64,000 nucleotides of DNA. Origin: JAAYDH01 sp035353055. GTDB taxonomy: Bacteria; Bacillota_I; Bacilli_A; RFN20; CAG-826. The position numbers were made by a program, and so were the translations under genes. The stretch lies in contig DAOPYW010000001.1 of assembly GCA_035353055.1 (NCBI GenBank), positions 30,865-94,864 on the forward strand, written 5' to 3'. The notes beneath the pieces are model-generated. The model saw only the letters and a program-made list of their open reading frames with translations. It was not told the origin of the DNA and did no database searches. Below are positions 42,131 through 50,449 of the stretch, piece by piece. The stretch's first letter is position 1. Each line of letters opens with the position of its first letter.

Positions 42131-42850
42131 ATGTTCGATTCAATCATTTCCGAAACCGCACCCCAATGGTGGGCGATGCTCATCTCGATCGCTGTCGCTT
42201 TATTAATGGGAATAGTCTTTGCTATCTTGTACGCAAAACTCAAAGAGCATGATAGCTACTATAAAGATATGCCCATCAGCTTCGCTTTATTTCCTTTTAT
42301 CGTCGCAGTGCTAGTAATCGGCATCACCTTATTGACCATCTCATTTAGCGGCTCTGGCGATCTCACCACTTCCCGCTTGCTTCGCGCAGGTGGCGCTTTG
42401 CTAGGCTGCTTCCTCGTCTTGAGATTCCGCAGCTTTCCTCGAAGCTTCGAAGATCTCACCTATCTTTTCTCCCTTGTTGGCTGCGGCTTATTAGTGGGCC
42501 TCGGATATCTAGCTTTCTCCGGAATTCTCTACGCGGTCTTAATCGCGATGTTCATCATTTTCCGATTAGTTGGATTCCCGCAGATCTCTGCCCGTCGCTT
42601 GAATCTCAAAATCACCATTCCCGAAGATCTCAATTATGAAGGCGTCTTTGAAGAGACGATGAAAAAATACACTGTTCACTACGATTTAACGAAGATTAAA
42701 TCAAGCGATATGGGAACTCTGTTTATTCTCAATTACGAAGTAACCCTCGCGAAGAATGCCTCCTTAAAAGATTTCATTGATGAGATCCGACAAAAAAACA
42801 GCAACCTTGACATTGCTGTCAGCAAGAAGAAATTTATCAGCGAAGAATAG
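42131..42850 (+). CDS. DUF4956 membrane protein
   Basis: 239 aa from ATG 42131 (SD AAAGGAG). About four transmembrane helices (about 13-35, 50-75, 80-100, 110-150), including GGALLGCFLVLRFRSFPRSFED, the DUF4956 signature, then a soluble C-terminal domain of ~90 residues (LKITIPEDLNYEGVFEETM). It pairs with the VTC-domain gene; this two-gene unit recurs in Bacillota and Bacteroidota. Possibly an envelope polymer system; the function is not established. Confidence 0.85.
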   Translation: MFDSIISETAPQWWAMLISIAVALLMGIVFAILYAKLKEHDSYYKDMPISFALFPFIVAVLVIGITLLTISFSGSGDLTTSRLLRAGGALLGCFLVLRFRSFPRSFEDLTYLFSLVGCGLLVGLGYLAFSGILYAVLIAMFIIFRLVGFPQISARRLNLKITIPEDLNYEGVFEETMKKYTVHYDLTKIKSSDMGTLFILNYEVTLAKNASLKDFIDEIRQKNSNLDIAVSKKKFISEE

Positions 42851-42853
42851 CCC

Positions 42854-43411
42854 CTACTTTTTGGGATTATTTAAGATGTATTCCCGCGTATCTCTTTTGG
42901 TGCCCATGCGAGTGGTAAAGACATGAGCATAAGCATAGGTAAAGCCGCTTTTCTCAATCACTCGCTTAGAGCGAATATTATCGATGAAGTGTCCGACCGT
43001 CAGGTGGGACATTTTTAATGTATTGAAGCAATAGTCAATCACCGCTTTGACCGCTTCGCTCATCAAGCCTTGACCCCAGTAGTCTTTCGATAGGACGTAG
43101 CCGATATCGCGGACAGTCTCTCCTGGATAGTAGGTGCGAGGGAAATGGGATTTTTCAAGCCCGAGAGAGCCGATGACCTTATTGTTCGCTTTATAGACGA
43201 TAGAAAAGGTCTTCTTGGTCTGAATGAAGCTCTCGAGGATTTTGTGAGAGACGTTTTTGTCGGAGTGATGAACCCAGCCCGCCATCTCGCCGACACCATC
43301 GACAGAAGCGTATTCAAAGAAATCATCGAGATCCTCGTAGCGGAAGGCACGGAGTATCAATCTCGGTGTTTCGAGAACCACATGCGTGAGGTTAATCGGT
43401 CGGTTAATCAT
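42854..43411 (-). CDS. GNAT acetyltransferase, RimJ/RimL-like
   Basis: 185 aa. LETPRLILRAFRYEDLDDFF at the N terminus and the acetyl-CoA loop in YWGQGLMSEAVKAVIDYCF are typical of the RimJ/RimL (GNAT_3) group, with IEKSGF near the end. The substrate is unknown (a protein N terminus or small amine). It is convergent with DUF4956, 3 bp apart. AAAGGA lies 12 nt before ATG. Confidence 0.85.
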   Translation of the reverse strand: MINRPINLTHVVLETPRLILRAFRYEDLDDFFEYASVDGVGEMAGWVHHSDKNVSHKILESFIQTKKTFSIVYKANNKVIGSLGLEKSHFPRTYYPGETVRDIGYVLSKDYWGQGLMSEAVKAVIDYCFNTLKMSHLTVGHFIDNIRSKRVIEKSGFTYAYAHVFTTRMGTKRDTREYILNNPKK

Positions 43412-43492
43412 CGGTGTTTAATCCTTTAATGTTATAAGCATTTTAGCACATCCCATCGAATTTCTTGGCAAAAATTGTGCGATTGAAATTGT

Positions 43493-43790
43493 TTGACAGG
43501 TTATATAAGCTTGCGATAGAGTAATAGCCAAAGACAGTGCGAAAGAGAAAGATATCACGAATCTGATAGAGAGTTTGCGGTTGGTGGAAGCAAATAGAGA
43601 ACGATATGCAATATACACTTTCAAGTCGAATCGCTGAACTGACAGTAGGCGACTCCGGAAATCCTCCGTGACAGGGATAAGAGTTATATGACTCGATGAG
43701 TGATGGCAAACGCCATAAGATGGGTGGTACCGCGGAAATCATACGATCTTCGTCCCATAACTAGGGGGAGAAGATCGCTTTTTATTTTCT
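43493..43790 (+). promoter_or_regulatory. T-box leader with a tyrosine specifier upstream of the lyase gene
   Basis: -35 TTGACA (43493-43498) and a weak -10, TAGAGT (43517-43522). Stem I contains GGTTGGTGGAAGC, and its specifier side reads CAATATACACTTTCAAG. Aligned with the valS leader (GAAGGTCGCTT), the specifier is TAC, Tyr (43615-43617). The T-box GGGTGGTACCGCGG is at 43722-43735. The terminator CGATCTTC...GAAGATCG with a T-run spans 43744-43788. Uncharged tRNA-Tyr should turn the gene on. Confidence 0.88.
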
Positions 43791-43815
43791 CGCTCCTGAG
43801 AAAGGAACATATTTT

Positions 43816-45267
43816 ATGTCTCACATCGCCCGCTTCAAAGCTGAGCCTTTCCCATTAGAGATGCACAAGGCTCGCATCGTCCAGAAAATCACTCTGTTAC
43901 CAATCAAAGAAAGATTAAAAGCCATCCAAGGGGCGGGAAACAACACCTTCTTATTAAGAAATCGCGACGTCTTCCTCGATATGCTGACCGACAGCGGCAC
44001 GAATGCGATGAGCAATGAGCAGATCGCTGCGATGAATATCGCTGATGACGCTTATGCGGGAAGCGAGACCTTCTATCGCTTAGAGAAAGCCGTCAATCGC
44101 TTTTTCGGCACGAAGTACTTCTTGCCTGCCCATCAAGGCCGAGCTTGCGAGCACATCTTGGCCAAGCAATATGTCAAGCCCGGGGATGTCGTCCCGATGA
44201 ACTATCACTTCACCACCACAAAGGCTCATATCATGGAATGCGGTGGCACGGTCGAAGAATGCTTCATCGATGAGGCAGTAAAAACCACTAGCAATTGCCC
44301 ATTCAAGGGTGATATGGACATGGATAAATTAAGAGCCATCGTCAATAAAGTCGGGAGCAACCATGTTCCCTTTATCAGAATCGAGCTAGGCACCAACCTC
44401 ATCGGTGGTCAGCCCATCTCTTTAAGAAGCATTAAAGAAGTCAGCAGCTTTGCTCGCAAAGAAGGGATCATGATGGTCATCGACGCGAGCTTATTAGCGG
44501 ATAATCTCTACTTCATCAAGCAGAGAGAAACAGCCTATAAAAATGCTGATACTCAAACCATCGTTCACGAGATCGCCAAATGCGCGGATATCATCTATTT
44601 CTCCGCTCGCAAGTTGGCCTGTGCGAGAGGCGGTGGATTAGCGATGCTCAGCCAGAAATACTTCGATGATATGAAATCTCTGGTACCACTATATGAAGGG
44701 TTCCTCACCTATGGTGGTATGTCCGTCCGAGAGATGGAAGCCATGGCAGTAGGCTTAGAAGAGACCCTCGACATGGATATGATCTCTCAGGGTCCTGAAT
44801 TCATCAGTGAGTTCGCCTCACAACTGCAAAAAGAAGGTATCCCCATTGTCACCCCCGCGGGAGGATTGGGACTACATATTAACGCGAGAGAATTCTTGCC
44901 TCATATCCGCGGCGAGCAATATCCCGCGGGAGTGCTGGCCACCGCCATCTACCTCATCACTGGATCAAGAGGCATGGAAAGGGGCACCATTTCTGAAGCG
45001 CGCAACCCCGATGGTAGCGAGCACATCGCTTCTGTGGAACTCGTCAGATTAGCGATGCCAAGAAGAGTATTCACTCTATCTCATATCACCTTTATGGTTG
45101 ATCGTTTAGCGTGGCTATATAAAAATCGCGACCTAATCGGTGGCTTAAAGTTCATCGAAGAGCCACAAGTGCTCCGCTTCTTTATCGGACGCCTAGGAGA
45201 GATCGGCGATTGGCAGGAACGATTAGTAGATAAATTCATCGAAGACTTTGGCAAAGACGCCTTATAG
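43816..45267 (+). CDS. Tyrosine phenol-lyase/tryptophanase-family PLP lyase
   Basis: 483 aa, fold type I beta-eliminating lyase. NNTFLL, DSGTNAMS, HFTTTK and MERG (Arg 389, equivalent to phenol-binding Arg381 of TPL) match tyrosine phenol-lyase rather than tryptophanase. PLP contacts HQGR, TNLIGGQP, Asp 223 and the Schiff-base Lys 266 (FSARKLACARGGG), and carboxylate-binding VRLAMPRR, are kept. But the Arg next to PLP O3' is Leu (DASLL, 226), the first Lys of the KK pair is Arg (265), and DC after it is LA. So it is a divergent member and its exact reaction is uncertain. SD AAAGGAA. Controlled by the Tyr T-box above. Confidence 0.82.
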   Translation: MSHIARFKAEPFPLEMHKARIVQKITLLPIKERLKAIQGAGNNTFLLRNRDVFLDMLTDSGTNAMSNEQIAAMNIADDAYAGSETFYRLEKAVNRFFGTKYFLPAHQGRACEHILAKQYVKPGDVVPMNYHFTTTKAHIMECGGTVEECFIDEAVKTTSNCPFKGDMDMDKLRAIVNKVGSNHVPFIRIELGTNLIGGQPISLRSIKEVSSFARKEGIMMVIDASLLADNLYFIKQRETAYKNADTQTIVHEIAKCADIIYFSARKLACARGGGLAMLSQKYFDDMKSLVPLYEGFLTYGGMSVREMEAMAVGLEETLDMDMISQGPEFISEFASQLQKEGIPIVTPAGGLGLHINAREFLPHIRGEQYPAGVLATAIYLITGSRGMERGTISEARNPDGSEHIASVELVRLAMPRRVFTLSHITFMVDRLAWLYKNRDLIGGLKFIEEPQVLRFFIGRLGEIGDWQERLVDKFIEDFGKDAL

Positions 45268-45296
45268 ACACTCGCAGAATAAATCAACGAATCATT

Positions 45297-45331
45297 AAAA
45301 ATACCCAGCATTATTGTCATTGGGTATTTTC
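45297..45331 (+). terminator. Intrinsic terminator after the lyase gene
   Basis: AAATACCCA and TGGGTATTT pair around a 13-nt loop, followed by TCTTTTG, 30 bp past the stop. The flanks are also T-rich on the other strand, so it may work both ways for the convergent corA gene. Confidence 0.8.
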
Positions 45332-45412
45332 TTTTGATTTGATTTTTTTATTTTTTTGATCGAGGGATAAGCAGTTTTTTGCGATTAAAACATTCTTTTA
45401 AAATGCGGATAT

Positions 45413-46375
45413 CTATTTGATGCGATTGGTCATTTTAATCAAAACAATTGCACCCACGATGGAGAGAAGCAAACTGGCCCCGACGACGATGAAGAATCCA
45501 GCGGGAGAATCCCCGAGGGGAATGTTCTTAAAATTCATTCCATAGAACGAAGCCACTAAGGTTGGGATGGAGAGAACGATGGTTATCACCGCTAAAACCT
45601 TCATCACGATATTGAGGTTATTAGAGATGATCGACGCGAAGGCATCCATGGTGCCAGCGAGAATGTCGCGGTAAACCGAGCACATGTCCACGGCCTGATT
45701 GAATTCGATCTCGGTATCTTCAAGCAAATCCAAGTCGCTCTCAAATTGGTTAAATTCAGGGCTGCGGGTCAGCTTATGGACAACTACTTTATTTGAATTT
45801 AGGGAGTTGGAGAAGTAAACAAGCGATTTATTTAATTCCATCAGATCAAATAGCTCCTTGTTTCGCAGAGAAGTATGCAGCTCTTTTTCCACCTCTTTTG
45901 ACTGCGCATCAATTCGCTTCAGGAAAGTGATGTAAGACACGGCGAGGCGATAGAGGAATAGCAAGGTCAAACGAATGGTTTTGTGCGGTTCGATTTTTTT
46001 GTTTTTTGCGATTAGATCTTTTACAAGATAGGTCTCTTGAGCGCTGATGGTAATCAGATGGTTATCGCAAAGAATAAGGGCGAACGGAATCGTTGTGTAA
46101 GCATATTTATTGTTTTTGCTCGTATCGAAGATCGGCAAATCTAAAATAATCAATTTGGCATTGTCATCGGTATCGATGTGAGAGCTTTCTTCTTCGTCGG
46201 TGGCGCTTTTTAAGAATTCAGGGGGGACATTAAACGTGATGCGCAACCATTCAATTTCTTGAGCGGTTGGGGCGATGACGTCGAGCCATGAATTGGCGAT
46301 AATCTCGACATTTTCGGTGATTATCACCTCTGATTTTTCTAGTTTGCTGTTTTTTTCAAAGTATTGGTTAATCAT
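45413..46375 (-). CDS. corA: CorA-family magnesium/divalent cation channel
   Basis: 320 aa. Cytosolic funnel domain (about 1-250) with the long pore helix, then two C-terminal transmembrane helices separated by the selectivity motif YGMN (FYGMNFKNIPL) near residue 280. The terminal helix ends in a basic KMTNRIK. It transports Mg2+ (or Co2+/Ni2+/Zn2+ in some members). SD GGAGGTG. It is preceded by a ~225-nt leader without an obvious gene. Confidence 0.93.
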   Translation of the reverse strand: MINQYFEKNSKLEKSEVIITENVEIIANSWLDVIAPTAQEIEWLRITFNVPPEFLKSATDEEESSHIDTDDNAKLIILDLPIFDTSKNNKYAYTTIPFALILCDNHLITISAQETYLVKDLIAKNKKIEPHKTIRLTLLFLYRLAVSYITFLKRIDAQSKEVEKELHTSLRNKELFDLMELNKSLVYFSNSLNSNKVVVHKLTRSPEFNQFESDLDLLEDTEIEFNQAVDMCSVYRDILAGTMDAFASIISNNLNIVMKVLAVITIVLSIPTLVASFYGMNFKNIPLGDSPAGFFIVVGASLLLSIVGAIVLIKMTNRIK

Positions 46376-46600
46376 GAGACACCTCCGCTTCTAGTGTGAG
46401 CACTTCGCACATTTTGTTCATCTTTTCTTTCATAATACATGTCCTTGTCAATAAAAGGCTTGCCAAGGTGATTAAAGCTTATCAAACACGGTATTTGCTT
46501 TAGCAACACCAAGCTTTGCTCAATAGCCACATCGCCTTCGCACACCATTGATTTTGACAGTTTAGTCCCCTTTCTAAGGGAATTATAACCCAATCAAGCA
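46376..46600 (-). promoter_or_regulatory. Long leader of corA
   Basis: A -10 box, TATAAT, lies near 46583-46588 on the minus strand, about 210 nt before the corA ATG, with a small CCCTT/AAGGG hairpin just after it. A 58-73 codon frame crosses the leader and ends with TGA overlapping the corA ATG, but its sequence shows no protein features. I could not match the M-box (ykoK) consensus. A Mg2+-responsive leader or leader peptide remains possible. Confidence 0.35.
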
Positions 46601-46672
46601 GCAAACCGAAACAGCAAAAAGCAAGACCGTAACAATTCGGACAATTTCGTCTCAAGTCTCAAGAAGAGACTA

Positions 46673-47203
46673 TCACCACTTCTCGCGGTGAATTTTGTTT
46701 TCTTCTAGCTCTGGTTTATTCTCTTTGATTTTAAAGAAATTTGTCTCGTCTAGAGGATAGCCAAAAGAGATGATGGAATGCGGCATGATATGGCTTGGCA
46801 TGCCGAATAATTCTTTTTGAGCATTCATTCTATCTTCGTTAGGGAAAGTTCCAATCCAAACAGAACCGATACCTAGCTCATGAGCGGCGAGAATCATGTT
46901 CTGCGAAGCAATCGCGCAGTCGACTTGCCAGTAATTTCCGGAAGATAAAGTGGTATCGCCTAGGACGATGATCGCCATCTTAGCTCCCAATAAAGGAGTG
47001 GAGACATCGAGTCCCGCTTTCTCCGCCATCTTCTTTAAGGTGACGCGATTCTTAATCACTAGGAAATGCCAGTCTCTTCTATTTCTAGCAGATGGACCAG
47101 CTTGGCCAGCTTTTAAGATGGTTTGAAGCGCTTCTTCACTGATATCTTTCTCGCTATATTTTCTGACGCTTTTGCGGCTCAAAATGGCATCGATGGTTTT
47201 CAT
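46673..47203 (-). CDS. Nitroreductase-family FMN oxidoreductase
   Basis: 176 aa. Starts TIDAILSRKSVRKYSEKDIS, the phosphate-binding SRxSxRxF-like motif, with AGQAGPSARNRRDWHFLVI and AAHELGIGSVWIG downstream, all typical of small nitroreductases (NfsA/FrxA-like). Homodimeric NAD(P)H-dependent flavin enzyme; the natural substrate cannot be told. It ends KW-TGA followed at once by TAG, a tandem stop. SD AGAGG. Confidence 0.92.
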   Translation of the reverse strand: MKTIDAILSRKSVRKYSEKDISEEALQTILKAGQAGPSARNRRDWHFLVIKNRVTLKKMAEKAGLDVSTPLLGAKMAIIVLGDTTLSSGNYWQVDCAIASQNMILAAHELGIGSVWIGTFPNEDRMNAQKELFGMPSHIMPHSIISFGYPLDETNFFKIKENKPELEENKIHREKW

Positions 47204-47305
47204 AATGCATACCTCTATTTTTATTATATATCACTAAGCGAGAGCAAAATCATCCGGTTAGAGATTTTGTTTTTCTTGAAATAAATATTTCCTTTTTCTA
47301 TTCCT

Positions 47306-47333
47306 TATAATATTGTGTTTTAGTGAGAAGGAA
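47306..47333 (+). promoter_or_regulatory. -10 box and SD of the methyltransferase gene
   Basis: TATAAT at 47306-47311 predicts a ~21-nt leader carrying GAAGGAAG before ATG 47339. The rest of the 135-bp divergent region with the nitroreductase gene is AT-rich, with no clear -35. Confidence 0.4.
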
Positions 47334-47338
47334 GCATT

Positions 47339-47998
47339 ATGAATATCAAAGAAGTTAAGAATCAATCGATAGTATTTTGGGATGAGTATTTTAAAAATTA
47401 CCCAGCATTCAAAATTCAAAAAAGCGATGTCACCATCGACACAAGTCTCGATGAGTGCTTGAAGTTTTTAGGCGACAACTGCCAGGAAGTCCTCGACGTC
47501 GGATGCGGCGATGGGGTGTGCTTGATGGAAATCGCGTTAATCGGCGAGAAGATCAAATCTTGCTTAGGAGTAGACTCCTCTCTTAATGCCGTTAATAAAG
47601 CGACAGAAATCGTCAATCTATCTAATATTGAAAAAATCAAATTTGTGCAGGGAGATGAGAACTATCTAAAGACTATTCCTTCTCAAAGCTACGAAGGCAT
47701 CTACTGCTCAAACTTCCTCGATGTCATCCCCGTAGAAATCAGCGATGTAGTCATCCAAGAGATGATAAGAATCATCAAGCCTAAAGGTTACCTTCTACTT
47801 AAGTTCAATTTCGTGCTAACCAATGATTTGATAGAAAAATTAAAGATGGTCGAGATCGCAAAAAATACCTACGCGATGAATCGCTCCACGGAAGGTTGGA
47901 TTAGATTATTCCCGGATTTCAAAGTTCTCCGAATTGATGAATTCGAAAGAGCGCCTGGATTACCAAAAGATCGCATTATCCTCCTGCAAAAGGATTAA
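47339..47998 (+). CDS. Class I SAM-dependent methyltransferase
   Basis: 219 aa, Rossmann-type methyltransferase: motif I VLDVGCGDGVCLMEIAL (about 54-70), acidic residue in SCLGVDSSLNAV, motif around KFVQGDENYL, and YEGIYCSNFLDVIP. The C-terminal half resembles UbiE/arsenite-methyltransferase-like proteins, but no substrate motif is seen. Single gene with its own promoter, convergent with the ABC-2 permease gene. Confidence 0.85.
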   Translation: MNIKEVKNQSIVFWDEYFKNYPAFKIQKSDVTIDTSLDECLKFLGDNCQEVLDVGCGDGVCLMEIALIGEKIKSCLGVDSSLNAVNKATEIVNLSNIEKIKFVQGDENYLKTIPSQSYEGIYCSNFLDVIPVEISDVVIQEMIRIIKPKGYLLLKFNFVLTNDLIEKLKMVEIAKNTYAMNRSTEGWIRLFPDFKVLRIDEFERAPGLPKDRIILLQKD

Positions 47999-48001
47999 TT
48001 G

Positions 48002-48940
48002 TTAATTCTTAGCGACCGCGACTTCCGTCTTTTTGACTTTGGCTCGGTCTCTGATCAAGACGATAGCAATGAACGCTGCTAGTAAAACTAGCGCGGTCAC
48101 ACCGACAATTAAGAAACAAGTGCCATTAGATAATTTATTGCCGAAGAATTCAATCTCGGTATCAAAGTTTACGCGAATGCTGTCAATGGCCTCCGCTGGC
48201 AAGTCTTTTCCTAATGCTTCTGTCGCTCCTCTTACGAAGTAATAGCGGAACAAAATGGTCCCATAAGTGCCAGGAAGGAATTTAATAAAGTTTTGAATGC
48301 TATCCGAGAATTGCGAGATGGGCATATAAGCTCCGCATAGGAATCCATACATGGATGACACTAATGTCGATAAAGCGGTTCCCACTCCCATCGATTTGAT
48401 GAATGATTCAATAATCGTTGCGAGTAATGAACCGAATAAAGTCAATAATAGAGTATTTAAAATAATCATGATCACATCATTGAAAGACAGATACCATCCG
48501 ACGATGGCCATGTAGCCAAAGCCGAGTCCTAGACAGGCCAGACACACAATAGTTGTAGTTATGTAGTTAGATATCAGATAGCTGAGTGAGAGAACAGTCT
48601 TTTTAACTGGCGTGACTAAGATGTCATCGACGATACCATTGGCTCGATCAGCGATGATGATAGTATTGCTGCAGAACGCGATGGTAATGCAGGATGAGGC
48701 GAGAATCGATGAGACCAGCCATCCAGCGGTGAAGCCGTTGAGGACGCGAGAAGAGATGATTACTCCCTCAGGGATGTAATGTTCCAAAGAGCTAGTGTAC
48801 AAGCTTCTTAAGAAGGTAATGAATAAAATCAACAAGATGGCAGGAGTGATTAAAGAGATTAAAAAGGTCCCTTTATCCTTGAAGTACATCTTGATATTGC
48901 GCTTGATGAGATAGAGCAAATCGTATAGGTTCTTATTCAT
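48002..48940 (-). CDS. ABC-2 type transporter permease
   Basis: 312 aa from ATG 48940. N-terminal helix (DKGTFLISLITPAILLILFITFL), an extracellular loop, and five further helices (about 85-110, 130-155, 165-195, 205-230, 285-308), the ABC2_membrane architecture. It overlaps the ATPase gene by 8 bp and has SD GGAGG. Together they form an exporter of the DrrAB/antibiotic or lipid type. Substrate unknown. Confidence 0.9.
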   Translation of the reverse strand: MNKNLYDLLYLIKRNIKMYFKDKGTFLISLITPAILLILFITFLRSLYTSSLEHYIPEGVIISSRVLNGFTAGWLVSSILASSCITIAFCSNTIIIADRANGIVDDILVTPVKKTVLSLSYLISNYITTTIVCLACLGLGFGYMAIVGWYLSFNDVIMIILNTLLLTLFGSLLATIIESFIKSMGVGTALSTLVSSMYGFLCGAYMPISQFSDSIQNFIKFLPGTYGTILFRYYFVRGATEALGKDLPAEAIDSIRVNFDTEIEFFGNKLSNGTCFLIVGVTALVLLAAFIAIVLIRDRAKVKKTEVAVAKN

Positions 48941-49871
48941 TGGCGGATCCTCCAGTGAGCACTTTCCCAGTGACATTAAGGAAGACTTCGTCCATCGTCC
49001 CTTTTAGCAGCTCGACATCTTTAAATAAGTCGGCGTGAGCAATGATGAATTCTTTGCCCTGTTCGACATTTTTGACTTCGATGCGGATGAAGTCATCTTT
49101 TTCTTCGAATTTCATCTTTTCTTCTTTTAAGACGCGGATGAGCTCATCGCTCTTGTCGTAGATTTTGATGAAGTCATGGGCGTATTTATTCTTTAAGTGA
49201 TTAGGCAGATCATCAGCGACGATATGACCGGAGTCCAAGATGACCACGAAATCCGCGTTCGCCGCTTCTTCCATATAATGGGTGGTCAAGAAAATCGTCA
49301 CTTCCTTGTGATCTTTTAAGGTGTTCAAACACGACCAAACCATGATTCTCGTCTGAGGATCTAAGCCAGTGGTCGGCTCATCTAATATTAATATCTTAGG
49401 CTTATGAATTAAGGCTCTGGCGATATCGATTCTTCGCCTCTGCCCACCGGACATCTTTTCCAAGCTCTTTTTGAGGAGCGGCTTTAATTCTAGCAAGTCG
49501 GCTAACTCCTCGAGTCTATCCTCAAAGGCTTTGCCTTTAATCCCGTATAGAGCGGCTTTTAAGCGCAAATTATCGTAAGCGGTTAGTTTCTTATCGAGGC
49601 AGGAGTTCTGAAAGACAATGCCTACCTTAGTTTTTGTCTCATCGGTGTGGTTGTCGATGTCGATGCCATCGATGGAGATGGTTCCACTATCTTTGGTGGA
49701 GATGCCAGCTATCACATTGATGGTTGTCGACTTTCCCGCTCCATTGAGACCTAAAAAAGCGAACAGTTCGCCTTCTTTAACGCAAAAGGAAATATCATCG
49801 ACAGCTTTGACCTGCCCAAAATACTTCTTTAGATGTTTGACTTCGATAATATTTCTTTCGATTTTATCCAT
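48933..49871 (-). CDS. ABC transporter ATP-binding protein (DrrA-like)
   Basis: 312 aa. Walker A GLNGAGKSTTI, Q-loop VFQNSCLD, signature MSGGQRRRIDIARAL, Walker B ILILDEPTTGLDP, H-loop TTHYMEEA, all intact, plus a C-terminal extension (about 230-312) of the DrrA/daunorubicin-resistance kind. Partner of the following permease. SD GAGGGG. A strong promoter with an inverted repeat at the start point lies upstream. Confidence 0.94.
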   Translation of the reverse strand: MDKIERNIIEVKHLKKYFGQVKAVDDISFCVKEGELFAFLGLNGAGKSTTINVIAGISTKDSGTISIDGIDIDNHTDETKTKVGIVFQNSCLDKKLTAYDNLRLKAALYGIKGKAFEDRLEELADLLELKPLLKKSLEKMSGGQRRRIDIARALIHKPKILILDEPTTGLDPQTRIMVWSCLNTLKDHKEVTIFLTTHYMEEAANADFVVILDSGHIVADDLPNHLKNKYAHDFIKIYDKSDELIRVLKEEKMKFEEKDDFIRIEVKNVEQGKEFIIAHADLFKDVELLKGTMDEVFLNVTGKVLTGGSANE

Positions 49872-49886
49872 GGCATTTACCCCTCA

Positions 49887-49944
49887 TCAATACCTAGATA
49901 TTGATAACGTGGGTATTCTAAAAGAATAGGCTGAATGATTCAAC
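49887..49944 (-). promoter_or_regulatory. Promoter and operator-like repeat of the ABC-2 operon
   Basis: -35 TTGAAT (49939-49944), 17-bp spacer, -10 TAGAAT (49916-49921); predicted start near 49909. ATCAATA-TCTAGG-TATTGAT (49887-49906), a perfect 7-bp inverted repeat, lies directly downstream and ends just before the SD. The layout matches the other ABC exporter operon at 15995-16048. Confidence 0.55.
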
Positions 49945-50023
49945 CTTTATTTAGTTACGTGAAGGTGGTTGTGTAACAAAGGGAAAGAAATTAACTTAAG
50001 ACTTTGGCTATCTGCCCAATATC

Positions 50024-50371
50024 CTAGATGGCAAAAAACAGTATTATTTTAATGGCTGAAACAAGGAAGCAAATCGCAAAGGTGCCCGTCATAACATAAT
50101 TAGTGACTTTTATTTTCTTAGTGCTAGATTTCGCAAATTTAAAAGTGAAAAGAAACCCGATAATCGAAACATGCAACGAAATGCCTATTGCACACAGCAA
50201 TGAAATACGAAGAAAAGCATCTCCGAAAACATCACCAATATTATTATCTGGAGTGTTGTTTTTGAGGTCAATAACGCTGATGGATAATAGAAAGATTGCA
50301 AAAGCAAAGGTAATCGCGAGCAGGACACCCATGACAATTGTCCCGACTAATCGCGATTTTTTTTGAACCAT
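50024..50371 (-). CDS. Small membrane protein, function unknown (115 aa)
   Basis: From ATG 50371: a basic start (MVQKKSRL), then three hydrophobic helices (about 10-33, 52-78, 90-115) with KFAKSSTKKIK between the last two. No recognised family. It sits between the M18-fusion gene and the ABC-2 operon, separated from the former by a terminator. SD AAGAGA. A longer reading from 50404 would overlap that terminator. Confidence 0.6.
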   Translation of the reverse strand: MVQKKSRLVGTIVMGVLLAITFAFAIFLLSISVIDLKNNTPDNNIGDVFGDAFLRISLLCAIGISLHVSIIGFLFTFKFAKSSTKKIKVTNYVMTGTFAICFLVSAIKIILFFAI

Positions 50372-50401
50372 ATAAAATCTCTTTTCAACTTTAAGTCTGC
50401 T

Positions 50402-50427
50402 CAAAAAGCGGCTGCTTTCAACCGCTT
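50402..50427 (-). terminator. Intrinsic terminator after the XRE-M18 fusion gene
   Basis: AAGCGGTTG and CAGCCGCTT form a 9-bp stem (one G-U) around AAAG, followed by TTTTTG, on the minus strand. Confidence 0.8.
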
Positions 50428-50449
50428 AATTTGAAGGTGTCTGTGCTAA

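Noticed and set aside
46372..46593. 73-codon frame upstream of corA as a gene.
   Set aside because: It begins at a TTG overlapping a -10 box, has no SD or protein-like features, and fits better as leader RNA.
46652..46668. AGTCTC-AAGAA-GAGACT hairpin after the nitroreductase gene, considered as a terminator.
   Set aside because: There is no T-run on either side, so an intrinsic terminator is not supported.
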